DNA of 64,000 nucleotides, from NCBI GenBank assembly GCA_016647705.1, contig CM028336.1, positions 14,020,880 to 14,084,879 on the forward strand. Direction: 5' to 3'. The DNA is from Eucommia ulmoides. Its lineage: Eukaryota; Streptophyta; Magnoliopsida; Garryales; Eucommiaceae. The position numbers were made by a program, and so were the translations under genes. Positions 11,090-22,900 of the stretch are shown here, piece by piece. The number at the start of each line of letters is the position of its first letter. Position 1 is the first letter of the stretch. Below the pieces are notes generated by a model, which did not search any database, was not told where the DNA came from, and saw only the letters and a program-made list of their open reading frames with translations.

Positions 11090-12331
11090 TCAAAGAACAA
11101 AATAAGTGTACCCAAATACTCTTAAGGAGGAATAGTTGGAAGCATGACCATACAACTTTTCAAATGGGGACAAACCTAAAGAATGAGATGGTAGGATCTT
11201 ATTAATTAGGTTCACTACAGTAAGTACGACTTCTCCCCAAAATACACTAGGACCAGAGGCAAACAGTAAGAGAGAACGAGCAGTTTCAACAATGTGCCTA
11301 TGTTTTATTTCAGCGACACCATTTTGCTCGGGAGTGTCAGTACACGAGGTTTGGGGAATTGTTCCATCTAAAACAAGCAAGTTAGTGAAGGGATTATAAA
11401 TGTACTCCCTACCCAAATCAAATATAAAGCATTTGATAATAGCAGAATGTTGAGTCTTAATAGGAGCTCGAAACGTTTGAAAAATACCAAAGAATTCAGA
11501 ATGACGTTTCGTAAGATAAACCCAACAATATCGAGTGTAATCATAAATGAAGGAAACATAATCTCTTGACCCCCCCCCCCCCCCTTTTGTAGCAATTGGG
11601 AAAGGTCCCCTCACATCAGAGTGAACCAGATCAAATAGTGCAAGCGAATAAGAAATGCTTCGATTAAAAGGTAAAGCAGAAAATTTTGCCTGTTTACAAC
11701 CACTACAATTAGAAATATCACAAGCTAACAAATTCCCTAAGGATCCTTTAGATGCCAAGTATTTTAAACATGATGTTGAAACATGACTAAGACGAGAATG
11801 CCATAAATAAAAACTAGAAGAAGAATAAGTCAAATAAAAAGACGACAAGTCAACACCGGAAGTTGCAACATCTAGTACTCGTATCTCGTCCAGTATATAT
11901 AGTCCCCACTGCCTACGGCCTATCCCAATCAGCTTTTGGGATTGCGGATCCTGCACATGATAAGAGGTAGAAGAGAAACAAACTGAGTAACCCGAATCAC
12001 ATAATTGGTCAACAAAAACAAGATTCAATGCAAGGTTGGGAATATGATAAACACTTGAAAGAGATAACCGAGATTTGACAACAGAACCAATGCCTGCTAA
12101 TGGCATCGGAGTACCATCAGCAGTCATAACAGATACAGATGATGTAGGATTTAAATAAGCAAATGATGACAAATCAGGTGACATATGATGAGAGACTCCA
12201 GAATCTAAAACCCATATGGAGGAAAACATACCTGAAGAACTAGAGGACAACAAATCTACTGAAGATGCAGTGGACATGGCATGCGGCTGTATGGCAAGGA
12301 ACTTCTGAAATTGTTTAGTAAGGGAATCCAT
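11090..12331 (-). pseudogene. Copia protease end, GAG-pre-integrase and integrase
   Basis: Protease motif WVLDSGVSHHMSPD is near the start of the block. The zinc-binding pre-integrase follows (LWHSRLSHVS, NCSGCKQAKFSALPF), then the integrase core (FDLVHSDVRGPFP, SFIYDYTRYCWVY, TPEQNGVAEIKHRHIVETAR). A run of 14 C at 11571-11584 encodes a Gly stretch inside the core that is not normal for the family. The second catalytic region also looks altered (CFIFDLGREY). Confidence 0.85.
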
Positions 12332-12454
12332 TGTGGGATTAGAAGATGTTGGGTCTCCAAAACCAAATGAAGTTGATGATAACGGTACAGCTACAGCAGT
12401 GTTAGGCTGTAGAGGCCTGTAAGGACGTTTTTGAGATCGATTGTTATATTTATA

Positions 12455-13273
12455 CTAGGGAGGCGGCTGTTGTTGTGTTATACTCAATTTAGGGCAATAA
12501 GTATTCCAATGACCTTTCTGCTTACAGAAGCTACGTTCATCAAAAGCAGGCCTCGAATAGGGCTTGTTTTGATGATTAGGAGGTGGTTTAGAAGGAACTG
12601 CCAGAACAAATGAACTGGGTAATTGGAGATCCTTTGTGTCTGATTGAGATTTGAAGTGTATCTCCTCGGCTAATAATTCACTAACCAATAAGTCAACTGA
12701 AGGAAATGGATTATGGTGCAAAATTGTCCCACGAAGTCCCTCAAAATAATCACGTAACGCCATAAAAAATTGGACCAAACGATATTTTTCCCTACGAGCA
12801 ATGTACGGAATACATGCTCGTAATTCTGCAGATGCCGTAAGAGCCAATTGATCCCAAAGATCTGTCATAGCGGAGTAGAATTCCTGGATACTCATATCAT
12901 TTTGCTTCAGTGCTCAAATATGAGATTCCAATTAGTATTGTTTTGCAAAATTAGATTGTGTGTACAGCCTTGATAGATAATCCAAAACCTCTTTAGCGTA
13001 CTCGTACTTCGCCAATTGCATACCAATTGAATGATCAACAGAGTTGTTAATCCAGGTAATGCTTTTCGAATTATTTGCCTCCCAAGTGTCTAACGAAGTT
13101 ATATAATCTTCAATCCTTCCATCTTTTGGCTTAACCAACGTACTACTAATATAGCCCTATATCTTTTACCTTTGAGAAAAAATTTCATCAGATAACTCCA
13201 ACATGAAAACAAAAAAAAATCCATTCAATCTCATAGCAATAGACTGAAGCAAATTATCTCTTTCGGAAGCCAT
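12455..13273 (-). pseudogene. Copia gag relic
   Basis: 12895-12455 encodes a UBN2-type gag middle (MSIQEFYSAMTDLWDQLA, VQFFMALRDYFEGLRGTILHHNP) and a degenerate zinc knuckle (CKQKGHWNTYCP). 13138-12932 encodes the preceding part (DTWEANNSKSITWINNSV). The likely start is MASERDNLLQSI at 13273. The segment between start and 13138 has frame breaks. Confidence 0.8.
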
Positions 13274-13531
13274 TACAAATACCAACAAACGAAAACACAA
13301 ATCTAATGCAATGGAGAAAGAAAATCAAATACCAGAAACCAATCGATGATTCGCTGCAAAGAAAACCAAATCAAGTTGCGTAGAAGCCAAAACTGTACGA
13401 ACATCAACAATCATAGTCGTACGGATGTTGAATTTGAATGAAGTCCGGATCTATACGAACATCGGAACTGTACGGACGCCATGGATCCGCGGTCTTTGTG
13501 GATGGAATCAAACTTCCTTCTATGAGATTAG

Positions 13532-13543
13532 GCTCTGACACCA
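13532..13543 (-). other. Copia primer binding site
   Basis: Minus strand TGGTGTCAGAGC directly abuts the LTR end. It differs by one base from the initiator-Met tRNA complement TGGTATCAGAGC. Confidence 0.8.
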
Positions 13544-13715
13544 TGTGAAGATCGATGAATAACATGAAAAGTCTAGAGAAAAAAGAGAAACAACGGCTAG
13601 GGTTTATTATCTCTGAATAATGAATACAAGAATACAATAGAAAACCTAGGAAACAAATAAAATACTATTCTACCCTTACTAAATAATAATAATAAACCCG
13701 AGTAACTCTAATACA
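13544..13715 (-). mobile_element. Copia 5' LTR (about 172 bp)
   Basis: Minus strand starts TGTATTAGAGTTACTC and ends CATCGATCTTCACA, next to the primer binding site. Short LTRs are normal for copia. The outer boundary is inferred from the TG...CA ends because the partner LTR is outside the window. Confidence 0.65.
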
Positions 13716-13717
13716 TT

Positions 13718-14165
13718 GTTCATCATGAATTCGTTAAAGTGTCTTCCTTCAGTCTTTTCACTAATTTATTCTCTAAATGAACAATATTTCATCATGAAAT
13801 CTTTAAAGCGTTTTCTTAAAAATTCTTTTCACTAAGTGATGCTATAAAAACAAACGTCGTTCGTCATGAATTTGTTAAAGTTTTTTCCTTCATTAGCGAT
13901 TCTCTAAACGGATGATGTTCGTTTTGAATTCGTTAAAGTGTCATTTACCTAAAAATTCTTTTCACTAAGCGATTCTCTAAACGAATGATGTTCGCCATGA
14001 ATTGGTGAAAGTGATTTCCAAAACATTCTTCTCACTAAGCGAACTTCTAAACGAACGATGTTCTTCACGAATTTGTTAAAGTGTCTTCCTTTGTTCTTTT
14101 CACTAAGCGGTCTTCTAAACAAACGTTGTTTAACATGAATTCCTTAAAATGTTTTTCCAAAAAAC
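13718..14165. repeat. Degenerate tandem repeat, about 7 copies of about 70 bp
   Basis: Each unit reads approximately TTCRTCATGAATTYGTTAAA, then GTGTCTTCC, then TTCTTTTCACTAAGCG, then TTCTCTAAACGAACGATG. Starts are near 13719, 13788, 13865, 13919, 13990, 14061 and 14129. Non-coding. Confidence 0.85.
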
Positions 14166-14176
14166 AACCTGGATGC

Positions 14177-14868
14177 AATAATTTGGTTTCCCCAACGTAC
14201 ATAGGAAACCTACATGGGTTTGGTCACATCTTTACCCAGATTTTCAAGATCTTAACAAGATAGGTTCATTCTCAAATACATTTTATTTTTTGAGCATGCA
14301 TTACCCTAGCCTGAGGCTGGGGTGCATTTTATAAATTTTGGTACATTACCAATGATAAAACAAAACGATGAGTGTCATTACGAGTAAACTCGCATGACAA
14401 AGAGAGACAATTATAGACACTGCATTTTGTCCCGCCTGACTTTGCATTGTAAAGAGTCTCAGATTTGAACTGAAATCTTATCATGTGGATAAGATTGCAA
14501 ATGAACCCTAACGAATTCATGTTGAAGAATGTTCAACATGATATTCATGAACTACCTTTAACCGGATATTTGATTTGCCCAACATACATAGGCAACCTGC
14601 ATGGATTCGGTCACATCTTTGCCCAAATTTTCAAGATCTTGACAAGACGGGTCCATTCCCAGGTACATTTTCCTTTTTGAGCATGCATTAGGCTGGGGTG
14701 CATTTTATAAAATTTGGCACATCACCAACGGTAAAACAAAACAGTGTGTATCTCCTATCATTGTTATTACGAGTAAACTTGCATGACAAAAAGAGACAGC
14801 TACAAACACTGCATTTTGTCCCGCCTGACTTTGCATTGTAAAAAGTCTCAGATCTGAAATAAAATTTT
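14177..14868. repeat. Pair of about 300-bp direct repeats
   Basis: 14177-14480 and 14567-14868 share long stretches (CCAACRTACATAGG, GGTCACATCTTT, TTTTCAAGATCTT, TTTTGAGCATGCATTA, GGCTGGGGTGCATTTTATAA, CACTGCATTTTGTCCCGCC, TGACTTTGCATTGTAAA). The divergence is clear, so this is an old duplication or two element copies. I do not recognise a coding domain. Confidence 0.85.
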
Positions 14869-14889
14869 GAAAAAACTTTAAGGGAGGAA

Positions 14890-15660
14890 TTTCAACTTCA
14901 GATTTCATTTTTAAATTTTTCATAATATTTTAATTTAATAAAAAACCAAAAAGAAAGAAAAAGAAATCCCTAATGATTCTAGCAAGTTTTAAAAAGTTTT
15001 GGGCTCAAAATTTAAATTTCTGAAATTATTTTTTGGCCAAATTAATTAAATTAAAAGTGTTTTTCAAAATAATATCACTTTTAATAGGATTAAGTTTGGT
15101 TTCCAACCTTTAATTTCAAGAAATTGTGTGTTTTGCAGATATTTTCATTTTGACCCCGAAAATTGTATTTTTCGCTAATTTCATCAAATTGGAGGTCGAT
15201 TTCATTTCATTTTTCAAAATTAAACTTTCCAATTATAATTTTTAAGTTTTAAATTCACAATTTTCAAATCAACTTCAAGAAAGAAAAAAAAAACAAGAAT
15301 TGTTTTTAAATGACAAAAAGTTCCCAAAACACCAAATTCACTCCACGTACGCCACCCGGAAATAAGACGAAGCATTAGATGCCATCTTGGAAGTTGAGAT
15401 AGCAACCTAGGAAGTGCCCCAATTCATTACCAAATATGGTAAGACTTAAGGTGATATTTTTTGAAAGCCAAACATTCAATACCCGAAATAGGGGGCCTAA
15501 AATATTGTTTTCAAAATAGAGGAGGTAGCCATCATCATAAGGCTGCTAGGAAACTTGCCCAGTCTAGCGCTTCAATCAAGAACTCTTTCTATACAAACTC
15601 TCGTACAAATTTTAGCGTCTCTCTTATAATAGCCAAAAGCTGAGTGTTCTTGACTGAAGA
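14890..15660. repeat. Interspersed repeat shared with 44450-45180
   Basis: AT-rich segment with ordered short matches to 44480-44860: AAATTGACC/GGTC-like starts, TTGAACTTTCCAA, TCAAGAAAGAAAAAAA, GACAAAAAGTGCCC, AATAAGAYGGAGCCTT and AAAATAGAGGTAGTC. It is probably an LTR-like or leader segment of one repeat family. No ORF is supported. Confidence 0.45.
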
Positions 15661-16640
15661 ATTTGAAAAATGTAGTTGTGGCCTTTAACTAGACCTCCAA
15701 TGGCTAGTTTTCAAAATTCAAGAGTTTAAATAACCCTTTAATAACCCATATATCATATACTATCAAAATATGTATGTTTAATTTAAACATAGTTTTAGAA
15801 AAGCTCGATTTGGTCTCAAAAACTTTAACAATTCAAAACTCTTAAAGATATAAAGTAGTTTTACCAATTTAATTAAAAGAATAATCAACTATATAGATCA
15901 AATAAATAGAAAATAAATAATATATGATATGTATAAGTAAAACATTTGAAACCCTTAAAAAACCTCTTTGAAAATCGTTAAAAACAAGGAGATTTGGCTC
16001 AAAATTTGCTTATTCTGTCATCTCTTTGCTCCTCGCCTCAAGCATCAATCGTTGTTGTTGATTGATGCCTCCACCATTATCATCAATGACAATTACACAT
16101 TTTTCATTAATTATCCATTTCTCTCACAATTTTGGCCCCCGATCATTTACTCATCTCCTATCATCATCGTCATTGACTCTTTCCCATCAATTATTCGTTT
16201 CAACATCCTACCGTCTCCTGAAACCTCCATCGCTCCTGTTGATCGCCTCCTCTACCATAATCACTGATTCGTTTCTTTCATATCAACCTCCATTAATGCA
16301 TCTTTCATGTCTGTTCAATTTACCGTTTGCATTGAGCCGGTTGGTTTCTCAATTTCAAACGGTCAGATCAAAGATACATTCTAATTTCATGCTTCAGTGA
16401 TTACTCTAAAATCCGGACTTAGTACATGCCTAAAACTAGTAAAGAGTATAAAAGTGAGGAAGGGATTGGCAATTAGTTTTGATATCAACTACCAAGCACC
16501 AATAGTTAATTTATTAGGCCTATATATATATATTAAAAAACGATTATTTAATTTATTAATTAATTATAGAAATTGCACAGGTGTCAAAATGGCTTGTGGA
16601 ATTGAAAGTGAATAGTTAGAAGAAAAAAAAAATACAAAAA
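15661..16640. other. Non-coding stretch downstream of PYG7
   Basis: AT-rich. Short open frames at 15968-16400 are low in information content and match no family I know. Immediately left of the PYG7 stop codon, the minus strand has AATAAA-type hexamers (around 16510-16556) that could serve for polyadenylation. Confidence 0.4.
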
Positions 16641-16925
16641 TTAGGTTTTCTTCTTAAATTTCAAAGGGACACCTTTGTACATGCGTACTTTATCCTTCAA
16701 GGCATCTCGCCTAGGCCGAGCGACCTTGTTGTTGGGATCAAAGAGTAGGACCTCTTCGAATGCCTTGAGAGCAGACTCGAATTCCTTCTTCTGGTCATAG
16801 GCATCGCCGAGGTTGTTCCAAGCCGTCACATAACCAGGTTGAAGTCTCACCGCATTCTCAAACTGACTTATTCCCTTATCCAGCTTCCCATCACGGACAT
16901 AAGTCACCCCAAGCGCATTGTAAAC
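16641..16925 (-). CDS. PYG7: PYG7 exon 5 (TPR 2-3 and C-terminus)
   Basis: 285 nt including the TAA at 16643-16641, after acceptor GGAACAG. Encodes two TPR units ([20 protein letters not shown] and [18 protein letters not shown]) and the conserved tail [14 protein letters not shown], ending in a Lys-rich sequence. Confidence 0.92.
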   Translation of the reverse strand, partial: VYNALGVTYVRDGKLDKGISQFENAVRLQPGYVTAWNNLGDAYDQKKEFESALKAFEEVLLFDPNNKVARPRRDALKDKVRMYKGVPLKFKKKT

Positions 16926-19900
16926 CTGTTCCAATATTAATACCAATTCAGAAACAATTACAAATTAAACTGAAAGCTTCAAATTACAAATTAAGCTTTC
17001 ATTATTGTTCCTATGATGGTTAGTGTGGAAATTATCCCTAACCATTAACGCCCTAGTTAGCTAAGGTGGTTGAAATTTCAATATTTATATAAACTTAAAC
17101 AAAATATTAAAAAAATTTGACATGTTATTTAATCTATTTACAACAACAACTAAGTTTTTATCCCATTTATATAGGGTCGTTTATATGAATCCGTTTATGT
17201 CATAATGATCGATCAAAAGTTATCCCCTAAATCAGATTTAATGTCATTAAATCAATTCTAATAATCTCGTCCAACGACTTCTTAGGTTTATCTCTCCCTC
17301 AAGTAACCCTATGCACTTGAACTAAATCACATTTTCTCAATGGTGCTTCAATGGGTCTTCTATACACATGTCCAAATCATCGTAAATGATTTTCTCTAAT
17401 TTTTTCTTCGAAGGGTGTTATTCCTAAATTCTCTCTAATAGTTTCATTCTTAATTTTATGCATTCTCGTCTTCCTACTCATCCACCACAGCATCTTCATT
17501 TTTGTCACCCCAATTTTCTAGACATATGTCGTTTTTACCACCCGACATTCTGAACCATACAGAAGCGCTGGTCGTATAACAGTTTTGTAGAATTTTCCTT
17601 TAAGTTTCAAACGAATTCTACAATCACAAATCACTCCAACTGCATTTCTCCACTTTAACCAGCCTGCCTTAACTCTATGCGTAATATCCTCCTCGATTTC
17701 ATCATTACTCTGAATCATTGAACATAAATATCTAAAATGATCAACTTTTGACACTTCCTCATCTCCAATTTTGACCACACCAACATCTCTCCGAGTATTA
17801 CTAAAATTGCAATGCATGTATTCCATCTTACTTCGGCTAACCTTCAAACCTTTAGACTCTAAAACTTCTCTCCATCTTTCTAACTTAGAATTAAGACTTA
17901 TTCTACTTTCGTCAACTAATACTATATCATTCGGAAACAACATACTCCAAGGTATTCCATCTTAAATATGTTTTGTGAGCTCATTCATCACTAGAATGAA
18001 GAGGTAAGGACTTTCATTGATGTAAGCCTATATTAATAAGAAATGCACAAATATCTCATCCTCCTGTTCGAACACTAGTGACTATATATTCATACATATC
18101 CTTAATTACCTCGATATACACATTAGACACATGTTTCTTTTCTAACACCCACTACAAAACTTCTTTGGGTACCCGATCATAAGCCTTTTTCCAGGTCCAC
18201 AAATAGCATAGATAAATCTTTCTTATTTTCTCTATATTTTTCCATTAATCTCCTAAATAAATAGATAACTTCAGTGGTTGATCAAATGAGCATAAATCCA
18301 AATTGGTTCTCTTCTATGCTCGTTTCATGTCTTATTCTATAATCTATCACCCTCTCCTAAAATTTCATAGTATGACTCATGATTTTTATACCCCGATAAT
18401 TCATACAATTTTGAACATTCCTTTTATTTTTATAGATAGACTAGATACTCCTCTTCCAGTCGTCAGACATTCTCTTAGTCCTTAAAATGTCATTGAAAAG
18501 TCTAGTCAACCACTCTATCCCAATATCTCCCAAACTTTTTCACATCTCTATAGGGATTTCATCTAACCCTATTGTTTTTTCAATTCTCATCTTCCTTAGT
18601 GTTATTCTGATTTCAGAAGCTTTAATTCTACTATGAAACATATAAATCCTATCTAAAGATAAGTTAGACAACTCTAATCTAGATTCTCTGGCGTCATTCT
18701 CATTAAATAAACTATAAAAAAAACTTATCCATCGTTCCATAATCTCCACATCCTTTACCAGAACCTTTTCATCAGTGTCTTTGATACATTTGACACTTCC
18801 ATTATCTTTAGTCTTTCGTTCACATCGCCTAGCAAGTTTAAATATCTCCCTCTCTCCCTCTTTTGTGTCTAACTTTTGATACAAATTATCGTACGCTCTA
18901 AATTTTGATTCCTTAATAATTTTTCTCGCCTCCATTTTTGCATGTTTATACTTATCCAAACTCTCCCTACTTCAACATTTTTGTCATTCTTTATAGGCTA
19001 TTGTCTTGTTCCAAATAACTTTTTGGACCTCCTCATTTCACCATCAACTTTCTTTATATCGTGGTCTTTTTCCTCTACAAATTCCTAAAAGTTTTCTTCC
19101 TATCTCTCTAATACGACTAGCCATATCACTTCACATTTTGTTCACATCCTCATGTCTCTTCCATAACTAATTATTGCTAATTTTATCCTTAAACAACTCC
19201 ATTTTTTCACCTTTTAGATCTCTCCAACGTATCCTTGCATGTCTACTTATCTTAGACTCATGTTTCCACCCTTGAAACTTCAAATCGGTTACCATCAATC
19301 TATGTTGGGTAACAATACTTTCTCCGGGTATGACTTTACAGTCTTTACATATTAAATGATCACTCATTCTAGTAAGGACAAAATCTATCTGGCTATTCAT
19401 CTGTCCACTCTTAAATGTGATAAGGTGTTCATCCCTCTTCCTGAAACATGTATTTAGAAAGACTAAATTATATGTCATAGCAAAATCTAAAATCATCTCA
19501 CCCATTACATTCTTCTCTCCAAATCCATAATCACCATGTACTTTCTCGAAAGTCCCAATTTCTTTCCCTACATGTCCATCCAAGTCTCCCACAATAAATA
19601 TTTTTTCTTGATTAGGTATATTTTTAACAACTTCGTCCATCTTCTCTGAAAATTCTCGTCTAAATTTTCTTGCAATCCAACTTGGGGAGCGTACACACTA
19701 ATAATGTTAATCATCTCCCCTCCAATCACACCAACTTCATAACTATCATCCTATCGCCAATTCTCCTGATATCGACCACGTTATTCTTTAAATCCCTATC
19801 TACCATGATGCCCACCTCATTCCCATGTTTGTCTTTTCTTGTATATCATAATTTATACCCCGTACTCTCAATTTCTCTAGACCTCTCTCCAACCCACTTA

Positions 19901-22900
19901 GTTTCTTGCAAGCATAGAATATTAATCCTTTTATTACTCATCACGTCCATCAATTCTCGAGTCTTACCCGTCAGCGTTCTTATATTCCAAGTTATCAACC
20001 TAACCCTATTATCATGGACTAACTTCTTTATCCGCATCTGTCCACCATAATACGGCAACCCTCGCTCATTTGACACCGTATCTGAACGAAAACACAGCAT
20101 GTCGCTTCCGGGCGACGCCCTAGCCCACCCTCGCTCATTCTTCACTACACCCAGGTGGAAGAAATGTAGCGCGTCGCTAATAGGGAACGCCTCAACGTTT
20201 AATGTATTCATATTCATGTCATAAAAATTCTGACAAAATTTTACGCTGGCTGTCAGCTACCCAACGCAACTCTTCTCCTTTAATCTATTTAAACAATTCA
20301 AAATGTCTACAACAGTACAACTCAATAAATAAAATAAAAATATAATATAAAGAGAGAAACATATTTGGTAAATCGATACATTTAATCACTGCTTTAAAAA
20401 GAGATACACTCCCTCTATACACAGGGTTGAATAATAAAACTTTCCCAAGATACAACAATACAGGGATTTAAGGTGCAAGCATCCATATGTTGAAGCGATC
20501 GCAAACCCAATTGTCCATAAAACAATAAATATAAATATATAATGCTAATAATATCATGTATATATCAAAAGATCATACTCCCTGATTTTATATCCCAATG
20601 TATAATATTCTAATCTTTTTTCTAATTTTTTCTATATTTTTCTTTCATCCTCACACACCTATATATAATGTATAAATTGTGTAAAAAATAGTATAACATT
20701 GATATTACAATTGATAAAATCACTAATTATAAACATAAATACAATAACATTGTAATATATTTATTATAATGGAATTCAATATATACTACAATGTAATTCG
20801 TAAAGGCAGTACAACTTTTGTAGCTTAATGAAATTTATTATTAATAATAATAATAATAATAATAATTTTAAATGATGACTTGATTCGCTAAAGTCGTCTT
20901 ATGTTTGTTGTGTATCGGCGATGAAAACTAAGCAGCATTTCTCGTTCTAATAAAGAAAATTAACTCGGCCATTCAGTTACTAGAAGCTAAGAACTATGTT
21001 GATTTAGAAACCAGAAGAAAATGATAACTGTAATGGAGAGGAAATAGAATTACAGCGTATCATCATTTTTGTTTACTTGTAGGAAGAGTAGGGACAGTAC
21101 CTGGGCAAGATCCTGATCATCACCATCCCATTTATCAATAGCCTGAAGTAAATACCTTGTAGCAGCTGGATAAATTTTTCGCCGCAACATCACTGCTCCC
21201 AGCTCAAACAACTCTGTAGCGCTAGCATCACCACTTCTTACTTGTTCCTGATGTTTATAACCGGTGAAAAAAAAAAAAAAAAACACTTATAGGCTGAATT
21301 CTAACATTTTAATGACAAAGGCACTATCGATTGGCAAATACACTATCAGTTTATGTAGAAATCGTTGAAACGGACCTCTCAAAAGTCATAATTTCAAGTA
21401 TCCTTCCTCAAACCAATCCTTTCACAGTAATCACTAATCAGATTCATTCTAAAAAATCAAAACTAAAACTACACTCTTATTAAGTGCTCCGAAACTTTCA
21501 ACCTCAAAGATTTCTCGACTCCCACCCATCCCTCGCCCCAACTTTGTGGTTCTAAGATGTTTTCCAATATGTAAATAGTGAATCTATGGATACAGAATTT
21601 GTTGAGAATCAAGTGTGAGTTCTGTCCCTCTTCGAAAGAAGCAAAGTTTAGTAGTACTAATATACAAGTAGCAACATTGAAAGCAAGACCTAACATCTAC
21701 AGATTTGGGGTCCACATTAAGTCCTAACGTGTGTGTTCGTACAACCTGTAGACTGCCCGTGACCCTAACAAGTGGTATCAGGGCCCTACTGAATCCGGGG
21801 GAGTAAAATGATGATACTGTCACTCAACCTTCGAGGGAAGAAATGTTTGGAATCAAGTATAACCTACCATCCCATATCTTGAGTTGCACTACGATACAAG
21901 ATTGGACCCAAGGCCCAATAGCTATACCTTTGGTGTCCAAATTGCATTCCAACTTGTGTTGGTGCAACTGGTTGACTCCCCGCCAATGTTTTAAAACCAG
22001 GACCAAACATCGAACCGGAAAAGTCACCATGTCATGGGTCACCGGTAGGCGAACCGCTCGAACCATGACGTCATAATTATGTCATTAATATGTGTGTGTT
22101 AATATTAAAAAATACTAAAAAATGCAAAATAAAAAAATATATACATTTTAAGAAAAAAATAACATAAAAATAACTAACCAAAATTAATATTTGTCTATCA
22201 AGTTTGAAATTGAAGACTCAAAATTTATAATTCATAAATAAAGACAATCATTTTCCAATAAAACACTACATCAAACAATTCGAGAGTCTATATCAATAAA
22301 GAGTCCAACAATCACAATAACAATTAAATAAACATGTTATTTACAATAAATATATAAATAAAAATTGAACAATTTAGATGAATACTCTTCTTTTTTTTAA
22401 GAAAAATGAAGAGGGAACTGGGGAGTGATCAATGACAAAGTGTCCTCTCCTCCATCACAAAATTACTCCACCACATGATTTCTCATTCACTTTTTTATTA
22501 TTTATTCTTATAATCTTGTTTACTCATTCGCACCTATCAGATGGATAAAGCATTATATGTATATTTGGTTTAGAATTCTTATGTCACAAAGAATCCAACT
22601 ACGATTAAACAAAGAGATAGACAAAGGTGTGTTGGTGTACTCATGAGATTTCTTGGTTGAAATTTCTTTGTAGTGAAATTCTACTGCGATTGAACAAACA
22701 CATAGACAAAGTTATATTTGTGTATTGAAGAGATTTCATAGTTGAAATTTCTTTGTTGTGGAATCCAACAATGATTCAACGAAGACAAATAAAAAAAATT
22801 GTGCACTTGAGAGATCTAGTAGTTAAATTTAACTAAGATCGATCAAAAACATTAAAATGGATATTAAAATGATCCTCTTGACGAGAAGACCATGAAATAT

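Larger units (their letters stand above)
9360..13715 (-). mobile_element. Ty1/copia element, 5' two thirds
   Basis: Minus-strand order is LTR (13715-13544), primer binding site, gag, integrase, linker, reverse transcriptase and RNase H. At 9360 the RNase H frame stops at TTTEIV, cut by the gypsy LTR. The remainder and the 3' LTR should lie left of the window, beyond the inserted gypsy element. Stops and frameshifts occur in all blocks. Confidence 0.85.
17141..20278 (-). mobile_element. RTE-type LINE in PYG7 intron 4
   Basis: Minus-strand non-LTR retrotransposon of 3138 bp. It is flanked by a perfect 13-bp target duplication TTTAATCTATTTA (17128-17140 and 20279-20291). Its 3' end carries GTTGTTGTTG just before the duplication, as plant RTE elements do instead of poly(A). 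It encodes endonuclease (upstream) and reverse transcriptase. The reading frame is broken by many stops. Its size is close to that of a full RTE unit, so the 5' end may be complete. Confidence 0.9.

Noticed and set aside
15968-16400. Two overlapping open frames of about 100 aa downstream of PYG7
   Set aside because: Ser/Leu/Thr-rich translations of CT-rich DNA with no domain, no splice context and no homologue I recognise.
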